Below are positions 43,874-52,588 of a stretch of DNA of 64,000 nt, in pieces (positions within the stretch are counted from its first letter, which is position 1; each line of letters opens with the position of its first letter). The stretch is from Fluviicola sp. Its GTDB lineage: Bacteria; Bacteroidota; Bacteroidia; Flavobacteriales_D; Crocinitomicaceae. The notes beneath the pieces were generated by a model. It ran no database searches, had not been told where the DNA came from, and saw only the letters and a program-made list of their open reading frames with translations. Location of the stretch: positions 248,001 through 312,000 of the forward strand of contig JARWZO010000019.1 of the NCBI GenBank assembly GCA_029866325.1, written 5' to 3'. Made by a program: the position numbers and the translations under genes.

Positions 43874-44497
43874 ATGAGCAACAACCCCACTCCAACCACA
43901 CCGAAAATCATGATCATCCGTCATGCTGAAAAACCTTATGCCAATAAGGATGGAAAACAATATTCAGGAATTACTCCAAGTGGTAAAGAAAACAAGGAAG
44001 CCCTCATTGTGCAAGGTTGGCAACGCGCGGGTGCTTTAGCTGTACTATTTAGTCCATTCAATAAAGCACTTCAAAATAGCGAACTCGTTACTCCACAGCT
44101 CTTATATGCTTCAAAACCGAACGTTAATGCAAATGTTTCAAGTATCGATTCGAAGAAAAAAAAGGATAGTAAAAGTAAACGCCCGGTTGAAACCATAACA
44201 CCATTGAGTCAGTTATTGAACGTAGCAATCACTCAAGATGCTGGTTCTCAGGAATACGATAACATGTTACTCAGTGCTCAATTTCAGACCGTTCCAATTT
44301 TGATTGCCTGGCAACATGAATGCATTCCTTCAATTGCCAACTCAATCCTTGGAAATGACTCTGCACCTCAAAAATGGCCTGACGATCGTTTTGATTTGGT
44401 TTGGGTATTCGACCTCGATACAACAACCGGACAATATACGTTGACGCAAGTACCGCAAAATCTATTGGCAGGTGATCTGAATACACCGATTACGTAA
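43874..44497 (+). CDS. Histidine phosphatase family protein
   Basis: This 207-residue protein has the phosphohistidine motif IIRHAEKP (catalytic H17, with R16 and E19) and a second His in AWQHECIP near residue 150, the usual pair of the branch. A Lys/Ser-rich loop (SKKKKDSKSKRP) interrupts the fold around residues 93-105. No signal peptide is present. The substrate is unknown. It follows the PI-PLC-like gene in the same direction, and both begin with Met-Ser-Asn, so a joint role in headgroup phosphate release is possible but unproven. Confidence 0.75.
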   Translation: MSNNPTPTTPKIMIIRHAEKPYANKDGKQYSGITPSGKENKEALIVQGWQRAGALAVLFSPFNKALQNSELVTPQLLYASKPNVNANVSSIDSKKKKDSKSKRPVETITPLSQLLNVAITQDAGSQEYDNMLLSAQFQTVPILIAWQHECIPSIANSILGNDSAPQKWPDDRFDLVWVFDLDTTTGQYTLTQVPQNLLAGDLNTPIT

Positions 44498-44650
44498 AGA
44501 AAAATTCCATTGAGAAAGACGGGTTCATGGTTGGTGATTACTTTTTTTTGAGTTGAACGTTTGCGAGATGCAATACATGTTGGTCTGATGATCATTGCAT
44601 GGTCTTAAATTTTCCTCTTCTTTTTGGCTGAAACAAATCATTAATAAGGG

Positions 44651-44709
44651 CACGTAATATTGCAAATTTACGTGCCAATTTTATCAACGTAAATTCGCAA
44701 TATTACGTG
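44651..44709. repeat. 23-bp near-perfect inverted repeat
   Basis: CACGTAATATTGCAAATTTACGT (positions 44651-44673; shown for its two halves CACGTAATATT and GCAAATTTACGT) is mirrored at 44687-44709 with one mismatch and a 13-base loop. No T run follows, so it is not a normal terminator. It lies between two units ending towards and starting away from it. Confidence 0.75.
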
Positions 44710-44770
44710 GGTATCTATACTCAGTCAATGTGTTGATTTCTGCAACTTCTAACTCAAATCAACCCAAATT

Positions 44771-45115
44771 CTATACAAAGTGATCCACAATTCGTTGTCT
44801 GTTTTCCTGCTCTTGTTCGCTTTTGTGGTAAAGTTCTATAAAGCAGATTTTTTGTTCTTCAGGAAAATAAGCGTAGATCAATCGAAATCCGGAGTTCACC
44901 CCTCGTCCTTTCAAGGCTTTACAAGCAATCTTCCTCACTTTTATAATACAGGTTTCTATCCCTAAATTGTCTATCCTGAAGCTGAAAGGTGGGCGCTCAT
45001 CAGGATTAAAGTGCAACACTTGCTTTACAACCGCCAGATCACTTTCAAGCGTACTGTACTTTTTCAACAGGCTTTTAAGATCCTTTTGAAATTCAGGTAA
45101 CGCATCAAAAATCAT
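44771..45115 (-). CDS. RelE/HigB-like toxin of a Panacea-type toxin-antitoxin pair
   Basis: This 114-residue basic protein has the RelE/ParE fold pattern: an N-terminal helical hairpin (LPEFQKDLKSLLKKYSTLESDL), central strands with IIKVRKIACKALKGRG, and the final strand GFRLIYAYFPEEQKICFIELYHK. RelE-fold toxins cleave mRNA on the ribosome, or block gyrase in the ParE branch; which applies is not clear. Its ATG overlaps the antitoxin stop (ATGA at 45112-45115), so translation is coupled with the antitoxin made first. Confidence 0.78.
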   Translation of the reverse strand: MIFDALPEFQKDLKSLLKKYSTLESDLAVVKQVLHFNPDERPPFSFRIDNLGIETCIIKVRKIACKALKGRGVNSGFRLIYAYFPEEQKICFIELYHKSEQEQENRQRIVDHFV

Positions 45116-45915
45116 TGCTCTTCCAATTCTTCATCATAGTTTCTTACCGAGAAAGGCGACTCGCGGTAAAAAGCCAGTTCATAATTGATGATATCCCCCT
45201 CTTTGGAAGCAAGCCATGGCATATCTTTGTGTGAATAATTGCTTAATGCTGCTGCCGACCAATCACTCATTTGTTCAATGACCCGATCAATTACTTCTTT
45301 CTCGCTGGCTTTTAATTCAGTAAAATCGGCCTTTTCAAGAGGTAGATAACGTGTTTGAGAATGACCGTGATAGTCCGTTTTAACGCGCTGGAGCTGACCT
45401 TCCTCTATCATTTGCTGAATTATAGGATCTAGTTTTTGTGGAACCGGACCGTAAGGCAATTTGCGATAAGTAGCTCCTGTCAAATGTTCTTCATGGAGTT
45501 CATAATAATTGAAATCGGAAAAATAAAGCAGTTTGTACAAAACAGTTTCCCCTACGTTTGGTTTTCCTGCGCATCGCTCGAGAATATACAACAACACATT
45601 TTTAAACTTACCAACATAAAATACCGGTACTGTAATACGTTGCTCCTGTTTTATTGATTTTGCTTCCGGTTGAACAACTGTTTCTTGTGAAGCACTAAAA
45701 TCTGCCGACATAAAATGATCCAATGAAAACCCAAGCTCCAATGACAACTGCTGTAATTCGAGAATATCAACACATCTGTTCCCCAACTCAATCTGAGTCA
45801 ATGATGATCTGGAAATACGAACACGTTTTGCTAATTCCTCCTGAGATAAACCTCTCAATTTACGCAATTCGGTGATCCGTTGCCCTATTTGTTTTTGCGA
45901 CAATTTTTCAATCAT
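45112..45915 (-). CDS. XRE-Panacea antitoxin
   Basis: This 267-residue protein has an XRE helix-turn-helix at about 10-62 (QIGQRITELRKLRGLSQEELA). After a linker comes a Panacea (DUF4065, SocA-like) domain at about 105-220, with LLYFSDFNYYELHEEHLTG and YRKLPYGPVPQ. Panacea domains are known as antitoxin modules that partner with many unrelated toxins; the added XRE domain would let it repress its own promoter. The downstream gene, overlapping by four bases, encodes the RelE-like partner. Confidence 0.85.
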   Translation of the reverse strand: MIEKLSQKQIGQRITELRKLRGLSQEELAKRVRISRSSLTQIELGNRCVDILELQQLSLELGFSLDHFMSADFSASQETVVQPEAKSIKQEQRITVPVFYVGKFKNVLLYILERCAGKPNVGETVLYKLLYFSDFNYYELHEEHLTGATYRKLPYGPVPQKLDPIIQQMIEEGQLQRVKTDYHGHSQTRYLPLEKADFTELKASEKEVIDRVIEQMSDWSAAALSNYSHKDMPWLASKEGDIINYELAFYRESPFSVRNYDEELEEQ

Positions 45916-46015
45916 GACACTACATACTTTTCGAAAGACTAAAATACAAAATGTTTACTAATAAAACAATAAGAAGATTGATAATAGAACAACAATATAG
46001 AGGAATCAGAAAACA

Positions 46016-46870
46016 CTACCTCACCAACCCCATCTCTACCGCATTGGGTAACCATAGACAAACCTCGCTCAATAAATCGGCTTTTTCGCGCTGACTTTCA
46101 TTAGCCGCATGATGAATTGCTTCGTTTAAATCGACCTCGGAGTTGTTTTCTTGCAGGAAGTGAAGTAACGCGTATTGCCAATCGGTCAATTCGAAAAATT
46201 GAATCTTGAAGTGCAAGCGGGTTGCGGCAAGGTAAGTGGTTTTGTAATCGGGAATGGTGAGTTCTTGATCGAGCATTAGCTGACGATACAATTCAATCAG
46301 GGGCATTTTCTGTACCAACAGCTGTAGCGCCGGATGTGCTTGTAACACTGTTTTTTCGCCCGAAAAGAAGGAGAAAAACCCAAGATCGGAAACCCTTGTT
46401 TCGCCTTCTGTTCCTTTACTTAGAATTGCCGCCAAACGGGCACGTTCCATTCGTACCAACTCGGCAGGAATGTCATATTCAATGGTATTCCCGGCTTCAA
46501 TTGCTTCTGCCGGTGGACGAGTTCTGTCTAGAAAATCTGCATATTCAGCTGTCAAATCAAACAACGAATGTGATTGTGACGGATGCTGTAACAAATAAGC
46601 CCGACCGAATAAGTCGAACAGCGATTCGCCCCAAAATGTATACAAGGAAGGCAGATCTGCTTGCATACACTCCAGCAATCGCAGCATGTAACCTGTAGTA
46701 TAAATACCCATTCGGGTTTCTTTCGACACCCGTTCATCCCCTTTAATCAGTTCTTCTGCACGCAGATTCCACATTGCTTCAGCACGCGCCATCTTTTCAG
46801 GCAAATGTCCGTGACCTACCAAAACAGTTTTAAACCAATGCTGCACGTTTGAAAGTTCCTGATCACTCAT
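46016..46870 (-). CDS. DUF2063 partner protein of the MNIO enzyme
   Basis: This 284-residue protein has the DUF2063/HvfC-like N-terminal helical domain ([13 protein letters not shown], then [26 protein letters not shown]) and a C-terminal domain predicted to bind the substrate of the companion enzyme. Related proteins (BufC, MbnC-like and HvfC families) form complexes with DUF692 oxidases and recruit the precursor peptide. Its start overlaps the end of the DUF692 gene by eight bases, showing coupled translation and likely complex formation. The function is inferred from that pairing. Confidence 0.85.
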   Translation of the reverse strand: MSDQELSNVQHWFKTVLVGHGHLPEKMARAEAMWNLRAEELIKGDERVSKETRMGIYTTGYMLRLLECMQADLPSLYTFWGESLFDLFGRAYLLQHPSQSHSLFDLTAEYADFLDRTRPPAEAIEAGNTIEYDIPAELVRMERARLAAILSKGTEGETRVSDLGFFSFFSGEKTVLQAHPALQLLVQKMPLIELYRQLMLDQELTIPDYKTTYLAATRLHFKIQFFELTDWQYALLHFLQENNSEVDLNEAIHHAANESQREKADLLSEVCLWLPNAVEMGLVR

Positions 46871-47786
46871 ACTTTTGGATCAATTGATGAGAAACAGGAT
46901 TTGAAACCGCTTCATGCCGCGATTGAAACAACGGTGTGGCTGGTATTTCACCACGCATCACGTCTTTCGCCCGGTGCAATTCTTGGATCAATTCCGGAAA
47001 ATCGGGAATATTGGCATCCCATTCCAACAAGGTTGAAACACCATCGGTGAGTTCTTGTGCCAATTTGTACAATTCCCAAACGCGCTGCGGCACCGGATTG
47101 TCGTGCGTATCCACGAGGTAAAATCCGCAATCGGTTGGTCCGGCCAAATGCATTTGCACCACCCGATGATGAGGAATGTTTCGAATGTATATTTCCGGAT
47201 CAAAACCGTGATTGGTCGCTGATACAAATACGTTGTTCACGTCAAGCAATAAACCGCAATCGGTGAGTCGCGTCAGTTCCGACAAAAAATCCCATTCGCT
47301 GATGGTAGAATGTGTAAATTCCAGGTAAGTCGACGGATTTTCCAAGATCAACGGTCGTTTCAGTATATCTTGCACTTGCAGTACCCGATCAGCGACGTGT
47401 TTCAAGCTTTCTTCCGTGAGTGGCAATGGCAATAAATCATGTGTATTGGTATGAGCTACTCCCGTCCAGCACAAGTGATCCGAAATCCAAACAGGTTCTA
47501 CAAAATCGGCCAATTCCTGTAGTTTTTTTAGGTAATTTCTGTTAATCGGATCCGTACTGCCTATCGACATGGAAACACCGTGCATCACTACCGGTCTTTG
47601 GTTGCGAATGTGTTCTAATACATGACGACCGAAACCGTAATTATCCATGTAATTTTCAGTAATGATCTCAAACCAATCTGCTTCGGGATCATGTTGCAAT
47701 AGATAATCATAGTGCTGACTTCTCAGCCCTACGCCTAGGCCAAGATTCGGGAATCCCATTCGCGGAAGTAATTCCTGTTTGTTCAT
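46863..47786 (-). CDS. DUF692 multinuclear non-haem iron oxidase (MNIO; MbnB/TglH/BufB family)
   Basis: The protein has 307 residues from the ATG at 47786. A longer frame to 47849 runs through an inverted repeat and lacks conservation. It is a TIM-barrel with the full family motif set: [63 protein letters not shown] and LLEWDANIP. These supply the Glu, His and Asp ligands for the iron cluster. Known members remodel Cys residues in peptides to oxazolone/thioamide (MbnB), remove the beta-carbon (TglH) or form thiooxazoles (BufB). Upstream lies a Cys-rich protein gene, downstream its partner, so the three probably form a peptide- or protein-modification operon. Confidence 0.93.
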   Translation of the reverse strand: MNKQELLPRMGFPNLGLGVGLRSQHYDYLLQHDPEADWFEIITENYMDNYGFGRHVLEHIRNQRPVVMHGVSMSIGSTDPINRNYLKKLQELADFVEPVWISDHLCWTGVAHTNTHDLLPLPLTEESLKHVADRVLQVQDILKRPLILENPSTYLEFTHSTISEWDFLSELTRLTDCGLLLDVNNVFVSATNHGFDPEIYIRNIPHHRVVQMHLAGPTDCGFYLVDTHDNPVPQRVWELYKLAQELTDGVSTLLEWDANIPDFPELIQELHRAKDVMRGEIPATPLFQSRHEAVSNPVSHQLIQKYE

Positions 47787-47833
47787 ATAAAATCCACTCA
47801 AAAAGTTTACACCCAAAAAATCAGGTGGTTTTA

Positions 47834-47926
47834 TTTCCCACAGATTCACAGATTTTTGACTCCTTACCAGTCGTCTTTTGCGAGTCCGCTAGGCATTCAG
47901 CCTAAGGAGGTTGCATCTGTGGGAAA
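47834..47926. repeat. Inverted repeat in the leader of the MNIO gene
   Basis: TTTCCCACAGAT (47834-47845) is perfectly mirrored at 47915-47926. An inner TAGGC/GCCTA hairpin lies at about 47891-47905. It could fold in the transcript between the Cys-rich gene and the DUF692 gene. It also resembles dispersed palindromes common in Bacteroidota. Confidence 0.65.
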
Positions 47927-47965
47927 GCTAAAAGTGTATCGGCTAGCTGATACAAACCTATAAAA

Positions 47966-47997
47966 AAGACACAGATACGTTTCCACACCTGTGTCTT
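47966..47997 (-). terminator. Terminator between the Cys-rich gene and the MNIO gene
   Basis: On the minus strand AAGACACAG and CTGTGTCTT form a 9-bp stem followed by TTTT(T)A. It lies 26 bases after the stop of the Cys-rich gene and would limit read-through into the modification genes. Confidence 0.8.
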
Positions 47998-48022
47998 ATT
48001 GTTTATCTGTTTTTATGTCACT

Positions 48023-50086
48023 CTAGGTCGACGGCGGAAAAGCCAAACGAATATCATTCGGAGCCGGTTTCACAGGAACTCGTTGTTTTCTATGCTGCAA
48101 AACGGCAGTATAAGCATCCCAAGCCACATCGTGCACCAATTGACCCTTTTTATAATCGTATGTTGGGGAAAGCGGCACACTTTTCCATGTTCCATCAGCT
48201 TGCTTCACAAAGTCGAAAAACTCCATCGGTCCTTTCGGATCGGGGTACATTTGAGAAGCAGAGATCGGAACGGCACAACCACCGAATGAACCACATTTAT
48301 TATCGGCAGGTGCTCCGTAAGTATTAGCCGGAGGCGTTGGTCCGCCGCAAAGGTTTTTCGCTGCTGTAGCCTGTACACCGCGTAATGATTTTCCACCGCA
48401 ACCTGATCCGCCGCAGCTTCCGCCACCCTGAGTTGATTGAACAAATCCGCAACCGCCTTCAGAGCGACAATCATTTGAGCCAATACAAGTATGGTAAATG
48501 GTAGGTGAAGCACAGCCCCATTCCTGAACAGGAGTATTAGAATCAAGTGCCATTCCCTGACAGGCGTGATACAAGGTATTCGCCTTTTTAGCCGGAGGCG
48601 CCAACGCCAAATTGGGTGCTTTACCAAACAAGGCCCAGCAAATCGACATACGATCTCCAGTTCCGCTCATAGCAGGCATTGGGAAATTGGTTCCAGTTGT
48701 TTTCCAATAATCATTCAACACTTGTGTCATTCCTGTAATAGAGCCAGTTGCAATTTGACTAAACAGTTTGAAATTACTTTCCCAAGCCGGCTTTCCTACC
48801 GGTGTCAGATTATTCATCGCCTTTGCAATTTGCTCAGCTGTTGGCAATTGCGGGTAATTTTTTAAGTTGATTTCGTAATCAGCTTTATTTTTTATCAAAT
48901 CTGTTGCAGCCCAACTTTTATGTGTTTTATGCCACATATCCCACGTTAAGAAATCAGGTTTTTTAATAAGTAATTGCACTGCTTGGAAAATTTCGAAGTG
49001 GTCCATTCCACCGTTTACACCTCCACGCGCTGTGGCATCAGCTGAAGTTGACAATTGTTTCCCTGTATCTGAATAACTTGGGTAGTCTGCTGCAACATTT
49101 TCTTCGCTTGGCTGATATTGACCTTGCACTGCGCGTAATGTCTGCAATTTCAAACGTCGTTGAATTTGACCAACAACACCGCTACCTTCACCCTGATCAG
49201 TGATTCCATTGATCATATCCATCACTTGCATCAACGGATGTTTGTTGGAAGTCGGTTCAATTTTAACACTCATTTTCGGATACTGCGGTGCGGAACTAGG
49301 AGGTCCATTAAATATATCTTGTTGAATACTCTTAGCGTCATACATTTTATCCCACAACGATTGTCCATCTGTATAGGTAAGAGACAAGTATTCCCACAAA
49401 CACATATACATGTGCCCAATTGTGCCGAACAATGGCAAATCGGCCTCGGTACTTTTGTCAGTCCAATTGGCGTAAGGAACAGTCGGTGAATACTTTTTCT
49501 TCCAAATGGCCGGATCAACGTTTCGTTCGGCGTTGGCTTCCGTTTCTTCAATTGCAAGGAACAATTTCACTTGAGTTGAATTCATGGAATCTAATTTCAC
49601 TTTCAATCCGTAAAATTCACTGTCTTTTTTTACATCTTTCAAGTCAATTACATGCGGGATAATGGTTTTATCGTCGCCATAACAATTCCAGCTATGATCG
49701 GCATTTTGTAACAACGGACTTGTAAAACAAGGTGCATGACCAACGGCGGTAGAAATATTGGAAGCCAATTGCAAGTGAAGCATTTCTGCAATAAATACAC
49801 TAAATACTTTGTTAAACACATCTTGGTTGGTTGAAAGCGAAGTTTCTGTTTTTCGGGTAGTTGTTAGTCCGGGCCACAAACGTCCTTGATAAAAATTATT
49901 TCCAGCACCATTGATCTGATGCATTCCGTGAATGGAATACAACGAAGTCATGTAAAGCGGAATAGTAAACAATTCAACGTTTACCGCTGCCTGAACCATG
50001 GCGTTTACAGCTGCTTTATCGGCAGGAATATTCGATATATCGCGATTTATAAAAATTGGATTGTCTGTAAAGAGGTACTTATTCAT
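48023..50086 (-). CDS. Ferritin-like (VioB/iminophenylpyruvate-dimer-synthase-like) protein with Cys-rich C-terminus
   Basis: The protein has 687 residues from the ATG at 50086; the upstream frame has no conserved character. The N-terminal third is a PF12902-type ferritin-like domain with likely metal ligands in AAVNVELFTIPLYM, FIAEMLHLQLAS, LFLAIEETEANAE and TIGHMYMCLWEY. The C-terminal part has ten Cys between residues 509 and 604 (GCASP, TCIG, DCRSEGGCGF, SCGGSGCGG, LCGG, KCGSFGGCA), many beside Gly. No signal peptide is seen. It is the first gene of an operon with a DUF692 oxidase and a DUF2063 protein, which normally act on Cys-containing precursor peptides. I infer the Cys-rich tail is their substrate; alternatively it only binds metal. 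Confidence 0.82.
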   Translation of the reverse strand: MNKYLFTDNPIFINRDISNIPADKAAVNAMVQAAVNVELFTIPLYMTSLYSIHGMHQINGAGNNFYQGRLWPGLTTTRKTETSLSTNQDVFNKVFSVFIAEMLHLQLASNISTAVGHAPCFTSPLLQNADHSWNCYGDDKTIIPHVIDLKDVKKDSEFYGLKVKLDSMNSTQVKLFLAIEETEANAERNVDPAIWKKKYSPTVPYANWTDKSTEADLPLFGTIGHMYMCLWEYLSLTYTDGQSLWDKMYDAKSIQQDIFNGPPSSAPQYPKMSVKIEPTSNKHPLMQVMDMINGITDQGEGSGVVGQIQRRLKLQTLRAVQGQYQPSEENVAADYPSYSDTGKQLSTSADATARGGVNGGMDHFEIFQAVQLLIKKPDFLTWDMWHKTHKSWAATDLIKNKADYEINLKNYPQLPTAEQIAKAMNNLTPVGKPAWESNFKLFSQIATGSITGMTQVLNDYWKTTGTNFPMPAMSGTGDRMSICWALFGKAPNLALAPPAKKANTLYHACQGMALDSNTPVQEWGCASPTIYHTCIGSNDCRSEGGCGFVQSTQGGGSCGGSGCGGKSLRGVQATAAKNLCGGPTPPANTYGAPADNKCGSFGGCAVPISASQMYPDPKGPMEFFDFVKQADGTWKSVPLSPTYDYKKGQLVHDVAWDAYTAVLQHRKQRVPVKPAPNDIRLAFPPST

Positions 50087-50399
50087 AAATAGTGTTTTTA
50101 AGCTTCTTACAAAATGCGTTTTCGCAAGAAAAGTTGTTAGCGGACCGAGCATTGTTGAACGGCTTTAGCAAAACTAATGAAATTTCAATACCATAAATCA
50201 TTCAACTAAAAAATAACACCCTTTTAAAGTTTTGTTTAATTACCGGGGGGGGAAACAACAGTTTAAAACACTGATTTAAAACAGTTTAATGAAAAAAATT
50301 AAAATTGCATCAACTTATGTGTAACCAAAATATGATTGTTTGTTATTTTGTTGTTTCAAATCAAATGCCTACATTGGATGGCACTTAAGCAACATTAGT

Positions 50400-50603
50400 A
50401 TGACAACACGTAAACTACTTCTTTCTTTCGGCTTGTTAGCCCTTTTGACTTCTCCTATCGAAGTATCGGCAAGTATTGATGCCACTGCAATATCAACTGA
50501 TGTTACTTTTAGTCAGATGGACACTGACAGCGCAAATAGCATGCGTCCAAAAAAGAAGAAAAAAACAAAAAAGTCGAAAAAACCGCATTGCGAGGCTTAC
50601 TAG
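50400..50603 (+). CDS. Small secreted Lys-rich protein
   Basis: The protein has 67 residues from the ATG at 50400. The signal peptide has hydrophobic residues 7-17 and a likely cut after ASA at 25. The short mature part ends in a run of Lys (KKKKKTKKSKKPHCEAY) with one Cys. It is divergent from the Cys-rich ferritin-like gene, with 310 bases between. Small secreted Lys-rich proteins are common in Bacteroidota and uncharacterised. A link with the neighbouring modification operon cannot be excluded. Confidence 0.6.
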   Translation: MTTRKLLLSFGLLALLTSPIEVSASIDATAISTDVTFSQMDTDSANSMRPKKKKKTKKSKKPHCEAY

Positions 50604-51056
50604 TCGGTTGCATTCCTTTTGTTTTTCCGAAAACATTCATTCATTTTAATGAAAATGCTTTCATAAGTCCTTATTAAGGATTTGTGTCTTGTGTTCACGC
50701 ACGCTTAAAAATGTTCAAAAAGAACACTTATAAGTGCTTGATTTTATTGTATATAGAATCACGGCATCTCACTTAATATTTATGGAGGCTCATATACATC
50801 CTTATTAACTCACAGCCAAAATTCATTTGGCTTTCGCAGAATCTCCTTGAGCTGGAGATGCGAAAACGATAGTCGCGCAATTTTTGCCTGTCGACAGAAA
50901 TAGATGTAAATCGTTGAATCTGTGAATACTGTAAGAACTCTGAAAATTTGTGTAGCATAAACAGGTCAGAAACCTTCGAACTTTACAGGATAAGTAGCCC
51001 GTTCAGACTGAAAGGGAGTACATCAAACATGAATTCAACATTAAAACAGGCTCAAC
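50604..51056. other. Intergenic region without a recognised gene
   Basis: This is AT-rich sequence. A 61-codon minus-strand ORF inside it (50773-50958) has no coding character. I see no RNA gene or terminator. Confidence 0.5.
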
Positions 51057-51665
51057 ATGGAATCAACAACAGCAGACAATCGTTCGGAGAATGGCAATAC
51101 GGGTACAGTAGACACTTCGACCGGCACGGAAAGAGAAACGGGCAGCAAAAACACGTTACAATCTTCGCAACTCTTTCGCTTATTTGAAGATGAACTGAAA
51201 GACATTTACTGGGCCGAACATGCACTTACAAAAGCGATTCCCGGCATGATTCAACATGCTACGTCAGCCGATTTACAAGATTCGTTAACCAATCATTTGG
51301 AGGAAACGAAGGTGCAAATTGAGCGTTTGGAGCAAGTTTTTGAAATCATCGGACAAAAAGCAACTGCTGTGAAGTGTGCCGCAATGGAAGGTTTGCTGAA
51401 AGAAGCCACAACGATTATGCAGGATTGCAAAAAAGGAGCAATGCTTGACGCCGGAATAATTGCCGCTGCGCAAAAAGTAGAACATTATGAAATTGCTTCT
51501 TACGGAACACTTCGTCAGTTTGCCACGACACTTGGTTTGGATGATGCTGCCGAATTGCTTCAGACAACGCTGGATGAAGAAAAAGCAGCCGACGAGCAAT
51601 TGACCACAATTGCTGTGGAATCGATCAACACCGAAGCCTGTGAAAAAGAAATGGTAAAGCAATAA
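51057..51665 (+). CDS. YciE-like ferritin-fold protein (DUF892)
   Basis: This 202-residue protein starts with a Ser/Thr/Glu-rich disordered stretch (residues 1-33). The four-helix DUF892 domain follows, with FEDELKDIYWAEHALTKAIP at its start, HLEETKVQIERLEQVFE in helix two, KVEHYEIASYGTLR in helix three and TLDEEKAADEQLTTIA in helix four; these carry Glu/His diiron-type ligands. Family members are induced by osmotic or oxidative stress; their reaction is not known. The gene stands alone, just before a YetF-like gene on the same strand. Confidence 0.87.
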   Translation: MESTTADNRSENGNTGTVDTSTGTERETGSKNTLQSSQLFRLFEDELKDIYWAEHALTKAIPGMIQHATSADLQDSLTNHLEETKVQIERLEQVFEIIGQKATAVKCAAMEGLLKEATTIMQDCKKGAMLDAGIIAAAQKVEHYEIASYGTLRQFATTLGLDDAAELLQTTLDEEKAADEQLTTIAVESINTEACEKEMVKQ

Positions 51666-51735
51666 CACACATAGATCAATAGCTTGTGAAAGGTTCTTTT
51701 TCAATGATTGTTGGAGAAGAACCTTTCTTGCTTCT

Positions 51736-52473
51736 ATGCATCCGAGAAATAAGATAATGCTTATGAATTTGAAAATAGCCGCAAACGGGTTTAGTTGGAA
51801 ACAACTCCTGATGGGTGAAGAAGATTGGAGTTTTTTACCTGAAACAGCACTACGAACGGTACTGATGTTCATCGTCATCTTGATTAGTTTGTGGTTACTC
51901 GGCAAACGCGGTGTAAAACAACTTTCCATATTTGAGCTTGTTGTCATTATCGGTTTGGGCTCTGCAGCCGGCGACCCAATGATTTACAAAAATGTTGGAA
52001 TCGTTCCGGCGTTGATTGTGTTCGTGTTGGTGATCGTTTTATACAGCGCTATCACTTTCCTGATTGGAAAAAGTCAACGGTTTGAAAAAATAATCGAAGG
52101 TAAACCCGTTTGCCTGATAAAAGAAGGTGCATTTTCAATTATTGATTTTGAAAAAGAGGCGATTGGTGAAGAGGAGCTTTTTGCCGAACTTCGAATCAGG
52201 GGTGTATCACAGCTAGGACAGATCAAACAAGCCATTATTGAAATATCGGGCAATATCAGCGTATTTTTTTATTCGGAAGAAGAGGTGAAATTCGGTTTAC
52301 CTATTATGCCTGAATTATTGGAAAAAGACATGGTGAAAATTCAGCATCAAGCTCATTATTCCTGTCTTTTCTGTGGGTACACTGCCCTAATTACTCCCAC
52401 CGGAAAACACCAATGTCCGATTTGTACCAACAAAAAATGGGTCTTGTCTTCGGATGAAAAGCGCGTGCTATAA
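51736..52473 (+). CDS. YetF/DUF421-family membrane protein with C-terminal zinc-ribbon-like motif
   Basis: This 245-residue protein has three transmembrane helices (about 40-58, 66-84 and 90-110), then the DUF421 cytoplasmic domain (EGKPVCLIKEGAFSI to EELFAELRIRGVSQLGQIKQAI). The final 40 residues contain two CxxC pairs (CLFC and CPIC, 17 residues apart) like a rubredoxin or zinc ribbon, which is not part of the basic family. Function of DUF421 proteins is unknown, though germination and membrane stress roles have been suggested. Start codons at Met1, Met8 and Met10 are all possible; homologues are variable here. Confidence 0.83.
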   Translation: MHPRNKIMLMNLKIAANGFSWKQLLMGEEDWSFLPETALRTVLMFIVILISLWLLGKRGVKQLSIFELVVIIGLGSAAGDPMIYKNVGIVPALIVFVLVIVLYSAITFLIGKSQRFEKIIEGKPVCLIKEGAFSIIDFEKEAIGEEELFAELRIRGVSQLGQIKQAIIEISGNISVFFYSEEEVKFGLPIMPELLEKDMVKIQHQAHYSCLFCGYTALITPTGKHQCPICTNKKWVLSSDEKRVL

Positions 52474-52525
52474 CTAGTTTAACTTGAATTTAGTCATTAC
52501 AAGATCAACAACATCCCGAATAGAA

Positions 52526-52557
52526 CAAAAACGTCCATTCACTAAAGTAAACAGACG
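52526..52557 (-). terminator. Terminator of the first secreted paralogue
   Basis: On the minus strand CGTCTGTTTAC pairs with GTGAATGGACG over 11 positions including three G-T pairs, with a 4-base loop and five or more T after it. Confidence 0.65.
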
Positions 52558-52588
52558 CTTTATCTTATGATTATTGGGTGTATTGGTA

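Noticed and set aside
50400-50603. Small Lys-rich secreted protein as precursor peptide of the MNIO operon
   Set aside because: It has only one Cys, is transcribed in the opposite direction and lacks Cys-Gly motifs; the ferritin-like protein is a better candidate.
50773-50958. 61-codon minus-strand ORF as a gene
   Set aside because: Composition lacks coding character, and it has no recognisable domain or linked neighbour.
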